Assembly (NCBI GenBank): GCA_017979445.1 | Contig: CM030713.1 | Span: 31,215,915 to 31,279,914, forward strand | Direction: 5' to 3' | DNA from: Akebia trifoliata | Lineage: Eukaryota; Streptophyta; Magnoliopsida; Ranunculales; Lardizabalaceae | DNA length: 64,000 bases | In this document: piece by piece, positions 1-11,174 of the stretch | Position numbering within the stretch: the first letter of the stretch is position 1 | Layout of the letters: each line of letters opens with the position of its first letter | Made by a program: the position numbers and the translations under genes | Notes under the pieces: model-generated | Databases searched by the model: none | What the model saw: the letters and a program-made list of their open reading frames with translations, nothing else | Told to the model about the DNA's origin: nothing

Positions 1-165
1 ACTCTCAAGAGGCTTATCATCATTCACTAATTCTCCAGAGAGAGAGAGAAGGAAACTAGGAAGGTTTTGTTCCTGATATTGTTTCAGGCTTTCTTCTGCC
101 TGCTTTCTAACAGTACCATCTACGGCTTGTGCGTTCAAAAGCAATTGGGTTACTTCCATTGCCAT
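1..165 (-). CDS. KPNB1: Importin subunit beta-1, N-terminal part (runs off the left edge)
   Basis: Importin beta carries nuclear-import cargo, alone or through importin alpha, across the nuclear pore and is released by Ran-GTP. Only the first 55 residues are in the window. The reading starts MAMEVTQLLLNAQ and continues through EESLKQYQEQNLPSFLLSLS, which I recognise as the N-terminal HEAT-repeat helices of plant importin beta-1. The start codon is at 165, 7 bases inside the exon; a good acceptor (CAG on the minus strand at 175-173) lies just upstream. The frame is open to base 1 with no stop. The rest of the gene (family length about 870 residues) lies left of the window. The family call comes from sequence recall; the splice site and frame are read directly. 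Confidence 0.88.
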   Translation of the reverse strand, partial: MAMEVTQLLLNAQAVDGTVRKQAEESLKQYQEQNLPSFLLSLSGELVNDDKPLES

Positions 166-1100
166 CTTGTATCTGAAAGCAACACAGATCTAATCAACTA
201 CATGGGCTTAACAGTGAAAAAGGCTGAATTGCAAATTATTCTTCGTACTTAAACAGTTGAAAGGGAGAAAAATAATAGATTTCTTAACATGGTCACTCGG
301 CCAATAATCAATCCATTAATCCGAGTTATTTATACACAAATAAGCACTAAATCAAAGACAACCCATTACCAATCATTAGGGATCATAGACCTGGACGGCC
401 GAAGAACAATGGCAGATACTAAAATCGACCATTGTAGCAAAAGGAAACCCTAAAATCTACTAGCCCATCAGTATCTCAGACAAAGCCAAAGAGAAAAATC
501 AGTGGTTTTTCAAGTAGATTAGCCAGACCAAACAGAGATCAAAACACATCACATTAATATCAATGCGACAATTAGAATCAGTGCAAGATCCAAGGGACCA
601 AAGTCATTCTACTAAAAATTTGATCTTTACATTAAAAACCTCATCTTTCGATCAATTTAAAGCTCAAACCAAAAGTAATTCCTAAAACTAACCCTAGATC
701 GAACAAAAAATCAACTTCCTTTCAATATCAAGATCAAAATCCTAATGTAATTAATAAACCCCATCAATTAACCATCCATTACAACACCAACAACAAAAAA
801 AAACCCAAATTTAAAACCTGACTCACAAACACGAACCAAAATTCACACCAAAAAAGTAAAATAAAATCCATTGCAAACCCTAGATCGAGAAACCTTGCGA
901 AACAAGTAATCGAAACCCTAATTAAATAAGAAGGATCAGGTACTACTTACATGGATTTCGTGAAGGGAACTACAGAAGGAGAGATCCCGAGAGACAATCA
1001 ACAAGAGTAGCAGACGCGGCGACGAATGTGTAGAACCCTAGGAGAGAGAGAGAAGAAGACAGAGAAGTGACAGACAGAGAACTCAGAAGACGCGCATATA
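166..1100 (-). promoter_or_regulatory. 5' leader with intron and upstream region of the importin beta-1 gene
   Basis: On the minus strand, CCAT|GTAAGT gives a strong donor at 950-949, paired with the acceptor CAG at 175-173, so a 778-bp intron splits the leader. Exon 1 would be non-coding, from 951 to roughly 1080-1100. It is purine-rich on this strand's complement (GA repeats at 1041-1062). The transcription start is not resolved. Leader introns close to the start codon are common in highly expressed plant genes and often raise expression; that effect here is inference. Confidence 0.6.
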
Positions 1101-1865
1101 GAGCTGTATTTGTGATTTTTATTTTTTTTGTATAGTATACTAATTATTTTAATATTTATCATCATTATTATTGCTGAATAAAGTTTATATTTTATATTCG
1201 CGCAAGAGATTTGGACGGTCTAGATCATGTCATGATAGTAGTGTGACTTCTCGCCTATGAGCACTTCCCCAGATATTGGCTTTGATCAGATGATCTTAAC
1301 CGTCAATAGTCAGACCCTTTTTCAGTTTTTCTATAATATAATCTTGTAGTTTTGAAAATTCAAAAAGAGTACATTGGGTTGGATCATTAGGATCATCAAA
1401 AAATTTATGATATTTTAGAAACACCCCCATCTAAAATTGATGATATTAGATTTACCCTTTTCAAAATATAAGATTAGGGGGGTGTTTTACCCTTTGCAAA
1501 ATACAAGATTAGGTTTTATCCTTTGCGAAACTTTGGTATTTTTCAAATTTTGATTTAGTGATTCAAGTATTTAAAGAGCATTTTGAAAGAAAAAAATTAA
1601 AATTTGACAATTAAATCATCAAGAAAACATAACATTGACTAACGATCAAAGGGAGCAAGCCTAATCTTGCATTTTGCAAGGGAGTAAACCTAATATTACT
1701 AATACAGAGGGGTTTTCTAAAATACTCAATTGTTTTATGGTGTAAGAGTATAGAGATGCATACAATCCCCAATCGAACATGTGTCATCTTGTTCTTTGAG
1801 GATCGTAAAGTACTCGTAGTTCCCAATAGGTCAATGGGGGGGTTGAGTGAGGATTGGATGAATCC

Positions 1866-2265
1866 TAAGAGCAACTCCAACAGAAATAGTGATACTGGTT
1901 GGCATAATTGGTGGGCATTTTATTATAGAGAGTTATTTTTGCCTATTCAAGGGGTTGCTCTCCAACCTTACTAGCCAAAATGACTCCCTATAAATATTTT
2001 AATATTTTTAAGTCTATAAAAAAAATCAATTACAGTAAAATGGCTCACTATTACCATTATTTTTTATCACCAACATGTAGAGAGATAATTTCACCCTTTT
2101 CTTTTGTCTCTCCCTTTCTTTCTCTCTTTAAAAAAAAAAAAAAAAAAAATCAAACTAAAGGGCTAGAGCTAAAGTGCATTTGAGTGCCTTCAGAAAACTC
2201 TTGACTATCTAAAATGTCAGATGGGAGAGGATGTAGAACTCGAGTCCGAGTGCGTTAGAGCTGCT
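1866..2265. repeat. MITE-like repeat with AGAGCAACTCCAAC-type ends
   Basis: The left edge reads AAGAGCAACTCCAAC and the right edge, inverted, reads TTAAAGCAGCTCTAAC, giving imperfect terminal inverted repeats. A similar left end, TTAGAGCAACTCCAAG, occurs at 44511, followed by related AT-rich sequence (CATAAATATTTTAATATTTT). Such ends are typical of short non-autonomous DNA elements in plants. The boundaries are approximate and no clear target duplication was found. Confidence 0.4.
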
Positions 2266-2680
2266 TTAACTCAAACCAAAAAGAGATATGTCGTACCTAA
2301 ATCAATTATGAACCTCCGTCAAGCTTAAGTCAACTAAGCCCAGTATCAACCTTAACGGATTAGGGTTGGGTTCGGATTGATTTTGGATTTTATAAAATTA
2401 ATAAATTCATGCACCTTTGAAAAATTGTTTCATGTTATTTTTCATCAAAATAAGTAGTATAATTCCATCGCAATTGAAAAATTACTAGATAAGAGTAAAT
2501 TTGTTATTTTATGATGTGTTTTAATTATTTTTTTCTATAAAATCATAAATTCATATGATATACACACATACAATATAATAGAGGGTCTTAACCCAAATCT
2601 GATCCCAAACCAAATTTAACAGGTTGAAATTTTGTTAACTTGACCTTACCTTTGCGGGTTCAAAATCAAGGTCTTAATCG

Positions 2681-2750
2681 TAGATCATTTGCCTCAGGAT
2701 ACACAATAATTTTTTTTTATGGTTATGTGTATCCTGAGGCAAATGATCTA
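2681..2750. repeat. 25-bp perfect inverted repeat (hairpin)
   Basis: Bases 2681-2705 and 2726-2750 are exact reverse complements, separated by a 20-base T-rich spacer. Pairing continues outward for a few more bases with one mismatch. It could be the core of a fold-back element or a hairpin-forming transcript. Nothing around it suggests a protein gene. Confidence 0.8.
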
Positions 2751-5040
2751 TGATTTTGTGATGGGGGCGTATGTCAGAGAGGGCGTACTTTCAACATCAA
2801 TCTAAACTTTGCAAAATCAAAAATTATTTCAGTGTCAAATGGAATTTGCAAGTATCCCACCCATATAAACATCTAGATTTGATATCTTAGGGTATAAGAG
2901 GGAAATTCCCCCCAAGTTAGATAAATATTGGAAGGATGAGAATCTATGGTAGAGAAACCCATAGCATAAAAAGTATAATACTACCAGCACTATCACATAT
3001 ACTCCCTTTAGTTATATTTATTTTTGTTTGTTTGTTTATTATTGGTACATTGCCCTTATCTATCTCCTTCTTCTCTCATTCCTACTGTTATTATTGAAAA
3101 GGTGGCTGTTTCCATTCTCTTTCTTTTTAGGGTTTCTCATGAGTTGGGACGACCCACCACAACCAATTAGTACAACTAATATTCTTTTTTAAATAGTTAA
3201 AATTTTCTTACCCTATTTTGTAATTTTGTTTAAATTATGGAGACAGTCTTCTTAAGAGAATCTAGTAAAAGATAACAATTAATGGTCACATTGAGCAATG
3301 GTGGGCCCATGTTTAAACAATGTTGGTTGAGTTGGGTGATGCTCACATGGTTAACTATCTTTTGCTAAACATGGTTGATTATTATATTAAGAGATGATTC
3401 AGCATAAGGAATCATTGATGTGTGGGACTACCTCACAATAAGGTCTTCCTTTTGTTTCTATCTTGGAATGAGATGATCATTACCATAGGATCATTTTATA
3501 GATATGTGTCTATCTTTGCATTTATTTGACAAATTAAATCCAACTTTTCCATTATCTCTTTTATTTTACATTTGAGAGAAGATTTTTATTATTTTTATAT
3601 TGTTTATTATAAAGTCGGAAAATTTAAAAGAACATAGATTGAGATAGTGAAAATAGATATGAACACTCTTTATAACATAAAATGTGATTTGAGTAGAGTG
3701 GGATGGAGAGTAGAATTTATTTAATTGATGTCAAATCCTTAAAATAAGGATTAAACAATGATGAAGAATTATTAGGATATGAGAATGGCTAATGATCTTC
3801 TGATTCGAAAATTTTCACTTGGTTTGTACTCGATTGACATGGCAAAAATACAAAACCGTAGTGAAAAAGATATACAGTTCAACACCCATGCCATGTCAGC
3901 TAAGTACAGACTGAGTGAAAATTTTCGAGTTATAAAATCACGACTCTATAAGAATATTGGATGGATTGAAGAGCAAATTATGTATAGAATTAGAATTTAT
4001 TTTCTTTGAGTAGAAGTGGGTTTGGAGAACTAAATAACCAATACATTTTAACTAGATAGGATGTTACACAATGCTTGTTTAGATCCCAATCCAAAACGTT
4101 AAATCTATAAATAAATTAGACAAATAAAAGAAAAAAATAAAAAAAAAACTTACAAATTAGTAACGATGTAGACCGAGGTACTTGTAGTCCTAAGGCAGAT
4201 TTAATAGTTGATAGTCAACTGTTGAGAGGCTCACAAACGTTTATCCTCAAGATTTTATGGACTTCTATCCAAAAGAAGGCAACACGCTCGCCTCTTGGAT
4301 TTAATCGAACTGATAGTGAAGATCACCCTTGAATGAAGGTTAAAAGGATGCAAAAAATTGCCTAAATAATAATGAGTTAAAAAATTTTTGTGTAAAAGAG
4401 AAAGGGAAGGATTCCCTTTTTATAGACTTGGGGATCCAATGGACTCCTTACCCGATTGTGCCAGGTGACACAATCATCGTTCAAAACTCGTGGTGTATCA
4501 AAGGGTTATACTTATTCAAAAAGTTTTCAACGATCACCTCCCTTCATTGTCTCATTTCAAAATAAAATTTACTTACAATTAACATGAGAAAGATCAATGC
4601 TAAGAAATAATTATAATTAAAATAAAATAATTCAATATTTTTTTTTTCCAAAAAGAATGGATCATTAGACCAAAACCTATATATAGACTCACAATTCACA
4701 ATTATAAGACCTCTCTTGATTTAGGTGGGACTAATACTTTGCATTAGAGAATAAAAGCCAAAAATGTACAACAAATCCATGTTGGATTTGGATATCTAAA
4801 TCACAAAGATGATATATTGATTGATCATTAACTTCGATCTCATGTTCGCACTTGATGGTAGTGTATGCAATGCCATGGGTTGGAAGATAAATGACTCAAA
4901 AGCCACTCAAAAGTGGATCCTAACATTCCCCATTCACCCATTTGAAACAAAAATATAAAAGGGAAAAGTACATTAAACTTACGGGTCAATTAAGGGATCG
5001 AAATTGTTAATCGATAAATAACTAATATATATATAATCCA

Positions 5041-5227
5041 CCCACCCATGGGTTGCCTAAGTGGTAAGGGCTTGCATGTGAAGTGTGGGTTAGGCACACG
5101 TCATGGGTTCAAATCCCCTCTTGGGTTTTACTCATGATTAAACTGGGGGACCATGGCGGTGGGTTGCTGTGGTAGTCCTCCCCAAGATTAGTTATGGTGC
5201 GCACAAGCTGGCCCGGACAGTCGGTTA

Positions 5228-5250
<23 letters not shown>
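5041..5250 (+). mobile_element. tRNA-derived SINE with target-site duplication
   Basis: The head resembles a tRNA gene. GGTTGCCTAAGTGGTAAGG (from about 5051) fits a pol III A box, and GGGTTCAAATCCCC (about 5104) fits a B box about 45 bases later. A non-tRNA body follows, ending in CCCGGACAGTCGGTTAGCAAAA and an AT microsatellite. The sequence before the head, ATATATATAATCCA ending at 5040, recurs after the tail ending at 5266, which fits a target duplication from LINE-driven insertion, although the AT repeat makes the exact length uncertain. The body and the CCCGGACA..GGTTA tail are like known plant SINEs; the exact family was not determined. Confidence 0.7.

Positions 5251-5262
<12 letters not shown>
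5229..5262. repeat. (AT)n microsatellite
   Basis: An uninterrupted TA/AT dinucleotide run at the 3' end of the SINE-like element. It may have grown from the SINE tail and its AT-rich target. Confidence 0.9.
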
Positions 5263-5263
<1 letters not shown>

Positions 5264-5409
5264 CCAATATTTCATGAGGCATTAACAACCTTCGTGACAA
5301 TGAGCTCTCAAAAAATGCTCCCAAAAGCCATTTAATATTTTGTGTGAATTATAGGGCCTGTTTGCATTGACTTTTTCAAGTGCTTTTGGCTTTTACAAGG
5401 AGCTAGAAG

Positions 5410-5637
5410 CATGGTTTTTAAACTCGTCTGGAACCGAGATGTATCGCCCGAGTTAACTCGGTATCGGAGTTGAATGAGACCAACTCACAAAGTCATTTTT
5501 TGATTGAGATTTATGACTCAAGTTCATTTTTTTTATTTGACTCACGAGACGTCTCAAATGTATCAGAAAACTCGTCCGAGATGACTTGATATCGGACTTG
5601 GACGAGACGAGACAAAACACCGAATTTAAAAACCATG
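5410..5637. mobile_element. hAT-like MITE, copy 1 (8-bp target duplication)
   Basis: A 228-bp element. The ends CATGGTTTTTAA and TTAAAAACCATG are inverted repeats, and it is flanked by the exact 8-bp direct repeat GCTAGAAG (5402-5409 and 5638-5645). An 8-bp duplication is the hallmark of hAT transposons. The inside holds repeated CTCGTC/GAGACGAG blocks and no coding frame, so the element is non-autonomous. It sits inside another repeat whose flank begins GGGCCTGTTTGCATTG near 5354. Confidence 0.75.
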
Positions 5638-5645
5638 GCTAGAAG

Positions 5646-8000
5646 CACTTATGCTTATGTTTGGATTAAGAAGTACTTGGATAAACAATTCTTGTTGGGA
5701 GTTCAAATGATACTTTTGAGAGAAGTACCTCAACCGATACTTCTCAAATTTATTTTTGCGGGAAGCACTAAATTCACATCATTTTTTATATTTGAGTTAA
5801 ACTATGCCTCTAAAAAATATTCACAATTACTCCCTTACCCTTTTACATTTTGTTCGAACTCTAAAATTGTATTTGAATTGAAAGAAGTGGGGAGAAGATA
5901 AACTCATTAAGAGAACATAAAAGAAGAGAAGATAAGAGAATTTCAATTTCTCTTTATCATATTTGGATTGACAAGAGAGAACGTGAAAATTTTAAAATAT
6001 CTTAAAAGAGATCTAGGGGCATAGTTGATATTATAAAATATTTTAAAAGGGTTTCTCTCGACTTTTGGAGAGAATTTTATTATTTTTTTTCTCTCCTCTT
6101 CTCTCCAATTCTTTTCTCTTCACTCACCCACTAAACAAGTAAACAATCCAAAGTCCAAACACAGCGTGAAGTCTTTTCTAATTTTCCCTTCTCTTCTCCA
6201 TCTCTAGCACGAACTATTCTCAATCTCATCTGCAAAAGCTCGACAACATCTCCAACACCGATCGAAATCAAAGTCAACAAATTGGTAAGTTTTTTTGAAA
6301 CCCCCATTTCTGAAATCCTTCTCCATCTTCATCGCAATCGCTCTCTCATTTCTTTTCGTATTTTTCCAACACGAACTCCCCTCTGCTGATGGAATCGACC
6401 GTTTACCTCTATCTCACAGATTGAAATCTGATCATTTTTTCACCATTATCAAGGTTCTAAACATCTTCAACACAGATCGAAATCTCGCACCTTCCAAGAT
6501 TGAACACGAATTCCTCTCAGTAAGTTTTATCGAAACCTTATTTTGATCGTTTTGATTGATAATGGTCTGAACATCTCTAACAAAAAGGGAAAATTGAATA
6601 TCTTCAATTTTAGTTAGTTTAGTTCATTTTCTAAGGTCATTTCCACCTCAATTAAATAAAAAGATAAAATCTTATTAAATGGTATTTTTCATTTGCATGA
6701 GTATAAATGTATGCTTAGGGACTTTTGGAAATCTAAAAAACATGGTCAAGCAAGATCATCTAGGGTATGAGCTTTTAAAACCTTGTTTGATGATGGTGGA
6801 GCCCAGAATATTAGACCTTAGAACTAGGATTTGGACCTTCAAAATGGTTCAATTCTTTTTGGTCCAACTAGAAAAAAACAAAGATTAGTTCCATCTTGAA
6901 GTTGATGTTTTAAAACTCAAAATCTGACTTCTTGGATAGTGGATACCCATGGTAGAATGAATGAGATAGTTTTTTTGATTAATTTGAATCCCTTGCCATG
7001 AAACACTTTTGGATTCAACCATAAGCCATAGTTGATACTGTTGAGCATGGGGAAATATTATTAGAAATGCCAAATAGATTGTGTTTGCTTAAATACACCA
7101 TTAGACCTAAATATACCATTAGAAAGGTTTAACTTTCGTATTTTTCTTTAATTTTCAAAATAGATTGTGTTGGTTATTTTCTTGTTAATTCATTGTGTCA
7201 AAATCACTCTTTTGTTCCCATTCCAGTATCTAAATCTTCAAATGAAAATAGAAGTACTTAACACTATGATTGTTTTTTTTTATATGTCCAAAACACATGT
7301 TTTTGAATTGAGACAATATTTACTTTCTATATGTGAAATAATTTTATTGTTAATTCATTGTGTCAAAATCACTATTTTTTCTTGATTCCTAAACCCATGC
7401 ACTGGGTACATTTGTACGTTTGTATAGATGCTTTGTTGCATTTTGATATATGTGTCATAGACATAATATCTATAGTGACTATTAGGGTATACTTGACTGG
7501 TGGCATTAACAATCATACCGCTTGATCAATAAATATTGTCTTTGGGGTAATAAGTTGGATGAATCGATCTGTATACTATGCTTTCATAGTTACTCCTAAC
7601 ACATGATTAAGTCTTCTTGTTGGACTCTCTTTAGAGGATAAGATGTTTTTTCCCCATTAGTGATATTAATAATGCTTCGGTATGACTCTATTTTTGCTTC
7701 TACGAAGTTATGTTATTTATTTATTTTTGCCTCTCAAAATATAGCTGTCATGTTTTTATACATGTTTTATTTTTCATATGTCCAATATTTAGGGGAGGTT
7801 TTGTCGATTTTTTTAATAAAAAAAATAAGAAGTATATTTTGAGTTTAAAATGATGTTATAATGTTTTTATTGAATAAAAATAGTAACTGTTACTTTTTTG
7901 GAGCATAAGTTGTTGAGTTATAATGTTAAAAACAGTAATTGTTACATATAAGGGCATTCTGGTCATTTTAAAAGAATCCAGTATAGTTCTCAAACACAAA
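5646..8000. other. Intergenic, no supported gene; dispersed repeat and short direct repeats
   Basis: Contains a dispersed repeat copy at about 5880-6160. A pyrimidine-rich block with a duplicated CGATCGAAATC-like motif lies at 6240-6545 (two segments each ending in GTAAGTTTT), and an exact 27-bp direct repeat lies at 7182-7208 and 7347-7373. The 6295-6546 frame overlaps the pyrimidine-rich block and looks non-coding. No domain was recognised. Confidence 0.5.
5880..6160. repeat. Dispersed MITE-like repeat, copy 1
   Basis: Shares TTTGGATTGACAAGAGAGAA, AAAATATCTTAAAAGAGAT and ATAAAATATTTTAAAAGG, in the same order, with 27290-27650 in invertase intron 1. The inverse of its right edge (GTTTGGACTTTGGATTG) matches the left edge of that second copy, which gives the likely terminal inverted repeat. 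No coding frame. Confidence 0.6.
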
Positions 8001-8002
8001 AC

Positions 8003-9190
8003 TCTTTTTTTTTTTTGATAATTGTAATATATTAATAAAAAGGAGAGAAACAACAATCAAGGAGGCCGAGATGGCCTCTAAAAGAAACCAAACAAGGAAA
8101 AAAATCAAAAATCACAAAAAAGTGTTCCATCTAAAAACAAAGTCTTCAAAAGTAATCCCAACAAAGTCTATGTTTTGTTTTGACCAATGGTACAATAGGC
8201 CCAAGATCTCCAAAAAACCACCGTGAGAGCTTCTACTCTTACTATTGAACACCCTGTTATTTCTTTCGGTCCAAACCCCCCAAGCAATAGCCGATGGAAG
8301 CATCACCCAAAGGAATCTTTTTTTGGATGAAAAGACATTACTATCCCACTCTTCTAACAGCGAGGATAACTTACGAGGAAAGACCCAATTGATTCGAAAA
8401 AGATCAAGGAAAAATGACCAAATATTATAAGAATAAGAGCAATGAATTAATATATGATCAACAGATTCCCCATCCCCTAGACAAAGTGGACAACAGTTTG
8501 GAGTGATCCAACCCCGAGCAATCAAGTTATCCAAAGTAAGAATCCTCCCGAGGGATGCTAACCAAACAAAAAAGCAGATTTTAGAAGGAATTGATTTGGA
8601 CCAAATGAGGGACCTCGAGGATGCTCGCTCATCTAAAGGGATGAGTGACCTATGAAATGATCTGACAGAGAATCTCAAATCCTTAGCCCTCGTCCATTCC
8701 CACCTGTCCTGTTCGCTCTCGTTGAGTTGAAACGAATGCAAGAGATCAAGGAAAGATGTTACCTCAGTTAGCTCCCAATCATTGAAGTTCCTCCTAAAAC
8801 CCAGGTCCCAGGTAGAGTTAGAATCGTTGCGAATCACACACTGCTGGATCGAGCGGTTCTTTTTCAAAGAACAAGCGTACAAGGACGGAAATTGAGCTGC
8901 CAGAGACGATGTGCCGCACCACCTATCCTCCCAGAATCTGATTTTGTCTCCCATGCCCACTTTAAATCTAATCCCTCTCTCGAAATCCTCACTCACTTTA
9001 AGAATCCCCTTCCAAACGCTACACCCGTATGAACCTTTCGCCTCACCACTATACCAACCTAGCCTCTTCTCCCCGTACTTAGCCATTATGACCCTCCTCC
9101 ACAAACTATCCCTTTCTTCACCGAACCTCCAAAGCCATTTTCCTAAAAGTGCTCTATTGGCTAGTCTAAGACCCCTAAGCCATTTTTCTA
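8003..9190 (-). mobile_element. 5'-truncated LINE (non-LTR retrotransposon), copy 1
   Basis: The minus strand carries a frame open from about 9185 to 8112, encoding the C-terminal part of a plant LINE reverse transcriptase. It reads RALLGKWLWRFG, later WGVWTERNNRVFNSK, with a zinc-binding segment (zf-RVT type) near CCPLCLGDGESVDHILIHC. The catalytic YADD region is missing, so this is a dead 5'-truncated copy. A 3' tail and a run of 12 A (T on the plus strand, 8005-8016) mark the 3' end. The imperfect repeat CAAACACAAAAC (7991-8002) and CAAACACATAAC (9215-9226) is a candidate target duplication; if it is right, the element extends to 9214. The region beyond 9190 resembles a GGGCC-ended MITE, the probable insertion site. 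Confidence 0.85.
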
Positions 9191-9214
9191 GCAGTATTTC
9201 TCAGAACTTGCATC

Positions 9215-9488
9215 CAAACACATAACAATTATCCATCTACTCCAGACAATACTTCAAAAAGTACTTCTAGGAGTACTTATGTTCTAATTACTTCTGGCTC
9301 CTGTATCCACACGGGCCACAAGGATGTAATTATCCTTCTTTGATGTGTAACATTCAACTTTATAAAAATATAATTGGCATGCGTTAGTCACATAGCATAC
9401 TAAGTCCCTCTTCACTTTGACCATCTAACTATAATTTCTTCCATGATCTCCCTACTCTTTTGTGTAATAGATTTAACATAGCGAAAAT
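9215..9488. repeat. Remnant of a GGGCC-ended MITE flanking LINE copy 1
   Basis: Read on the minus strand, about 9320-9195 begins GGCCCGTGTGGATACAGG and continues with AGAAGTAATTAGAACATAAG and AGTACTCCTAGAAG. This resembles 5352-5700 (GGGCCTGTTTGCATTG, then GCTAGAAGCACTTATG). The remainder to 9488 is AT-rich with no gene. Confidence 0.4.
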
Positions 9489-9811
9489 GGAAAATTATTA
9501 AAAGAGAGTTATAGATTAATCTCCAGCTATTTAGTAACTTGTTGGACAATCTAACGTTTTAAATGGAGGCTAAATTGCTGTGGTGTTGAAGTAAGCTATT
9601 AAAACACTGGACATACCAACATCTTAATAATTTGAAGGGCATTTTGGTAAAGCAATGTATTTTAACAAGTTAAAACACTGGATGGTTTAGCGAGTTATTA
9701 AAATGCTGGATTGTCCAGCAACTTAATTCGTTTTTTATTAAAATTAAAAAAAATAAATTTTATTTTATTTTATAAATATTAAAATAGTTAACCCTCTTTT
9801 AATAATTTTCC
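9489..9811. mobile_element. MITE with GGAAAATTATTAAAAGAG ends, copy A
   Basis: The terminal inverted repeats are GGAAAATTATTAAAAGAG and CTCTTTTAATAATTTTCC. The flanks CATAGCGAAAAT (9477-9488) and CATGCGAAAAT (9812-9822) look like a target duplication with one indel. A second copy of nearly the same length lies at 16723-17044 and shares internal blocks such as AAAGCAATGTATTTTAACA. No coding capacity. Confidence 0.75.
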
Positions 9812-9859
9812 CATGCGAAAATAGTTGTTTCTACTTAATCTAAAGTCCTTGAAGTCCTA

Positions 9860-11166
9860 GTGGTTTCAAAACTTGTCTGAGATCAAGACGTATCGCCCAC
9901 GTCGTCTCGATATCACTCAACAACGAGATTTTTTTTTTTTGATAAATATAACTTGTATTAATTAAAAGAAGATAAGGAGGCTGAGGTAGCCCCCAAACAA
10001 CAAGAAAGGAGAAACAACAAAGCGAAGAAAAAAGAAAGCAAAAAAACACAAAAACAACGGGGGGCTAAGCGCCACACATGATTTCCCAATTAAAAACAAA
10101 ATCTTCGAAGCTAACTCCCTCGAAATCTTTCTTCAACTTGGACCAAAGAAAGAGTAATCCCAAAATCTCTAAGATCACTGAATGAGACGAGCTCTCCTTG
10201 CCTTGGAAAATTCTGTTGTTGCGCTTTCTCCAAAGGCCCCAAGTAATAGCAAACGGAAGGATAGCCCAAAGAAGTCTCTTTCTAGAGAAAAATATATTGA
10301 ATCTCCACCCCTCCAGAAGCTCAAAGAAAGATAGAGGAAAAACCCAATCCATCTGGAACCGAGATAAGAAAAACATCCATATAACTCTGGAAAACGAACA
10401 ATGAATCAGAATGTGATTGACTGACTCCCCATCCCTAGAACAAAGAAAGCAAAAGTTTGGAGTAATCCACCCTCGATAGATCAGATTATCCACCGTGAGA
10501 ATTCTACCCAAAGAAGCAAGCCAAATAAAAAAAGACACCTTAGAAGGAACAAGATTGGACCAAACGACAGATGGAGCAAACGAAGTATCCCCCCTTGGTA
10601 ACAAGCAATAGTAGTAGGACTTAAAAGAGAACTTCTTATCCTTTGCCTTGATCCACTCCCTTCTGTCCTGCTCGTTTTCTCTGACTTGGATAGAGTTAAG
10701 GAGATTTAGAAGAGATGTAACCTCCGTCAATTTCCAATCATTGAAGTTCCTCCTAAATCCCAGATCCCAAGAATCCGTGCTCCAGTCCCGAGTCAGGCAT
10801 TGCCTTATGGAGTTATTTTTTTTCAAAGAGCAAGCGTACAAGGAAGGAAATTGAGTAGACAGAGATGAATTTCCGCACCATAAATCTTCCCAGAATCTAA
10901 CCTTGTCCCCCGTCCCAACTCTAAATCTAATTTCCTTTTCAAACTTATCCACACCCTTCATAATACCCCTCCACACACTACACCCGTAAACTCCTGTAAC
11001 CTCTTCACTATACCAACCAAATCTCTTCTCACCATATTTAGCCTTGACCACTTTCCTCCACAGGTTATAAAAACCCACATTCATTTTTCTCATTGTTGAA
11101 TGAGACATCTCAAACATATCGGAAAACTCGTCCGAGACGAGACATCAAAACGAGTTTTAAAACCAT
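9860..11166. mobile_element. hAT-like MITE, copy 2, split by a nested LINE
   Basis: The left part (9860-9930) reads GTGGTTTCAAAACTTGTCTG and the right part (about 11090-11166) ends CGAGTTTTAAAACCAT. Both align to the ends and CTCGTCCGAGA interior of copy 1 at 5410-5637. The flanks AAGTCCTA (9852-9859) and AAGTCCCG (11167-11174) match at 6 of 8 bases, as for an aged 8-bp target duplication. The LINE lies between the two parts, so the MITE inserted first. Confidence 0.7.
9931..11090 (-). mobile_element. 5'-truncated LINE, copy 2, nested in a MITE
   Basis: The minus-strand frame at 11117-10065 (350 codons from the first possible start, whose first codons come from the MITE flank) matches LINE copy 1 throughout. 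Examples are KAKYGEKRFGWYSEE, RWIKAKD-like and FCFLCSRDGESVNHILIHC (zinc-binding), and WGLWRKRNNRIFQGKE near the end. It is uninterrupted but lacks the catalytic part of reverse transcriptase. The 3' end is a poly-A of at least 12 (T run 9929-9940 on the plus strand). The 5' truncation falls near 11085-11095, where MITE sequence resumes. No clear target duplication was found. Confidence 0.85.
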
Positions 11167-11174
11167 AAGTCCCG

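Larger units (their letters stand above)
1101..5022. other. Intergenic, AT-rich, no supported gene; small repeats
   Basis: No open frame here shows coding character or family similarity. The stretch holds a MITE-like unit at about 1866-2265 (ends resembling TTAGAGCAACTCCAAC and its inverse), a near-perfect fold-back at 2681-2750 and an A run near 2130-2149. The 76-codon frame at 3779-4009 has no recognisable domain and was not called. Confidence 0.5.

Noticed and set aside
8911..9225. 104-codon plus-strand frame
   Set aside because: It is the reverse of the LINE reverse-transcriptase frame.
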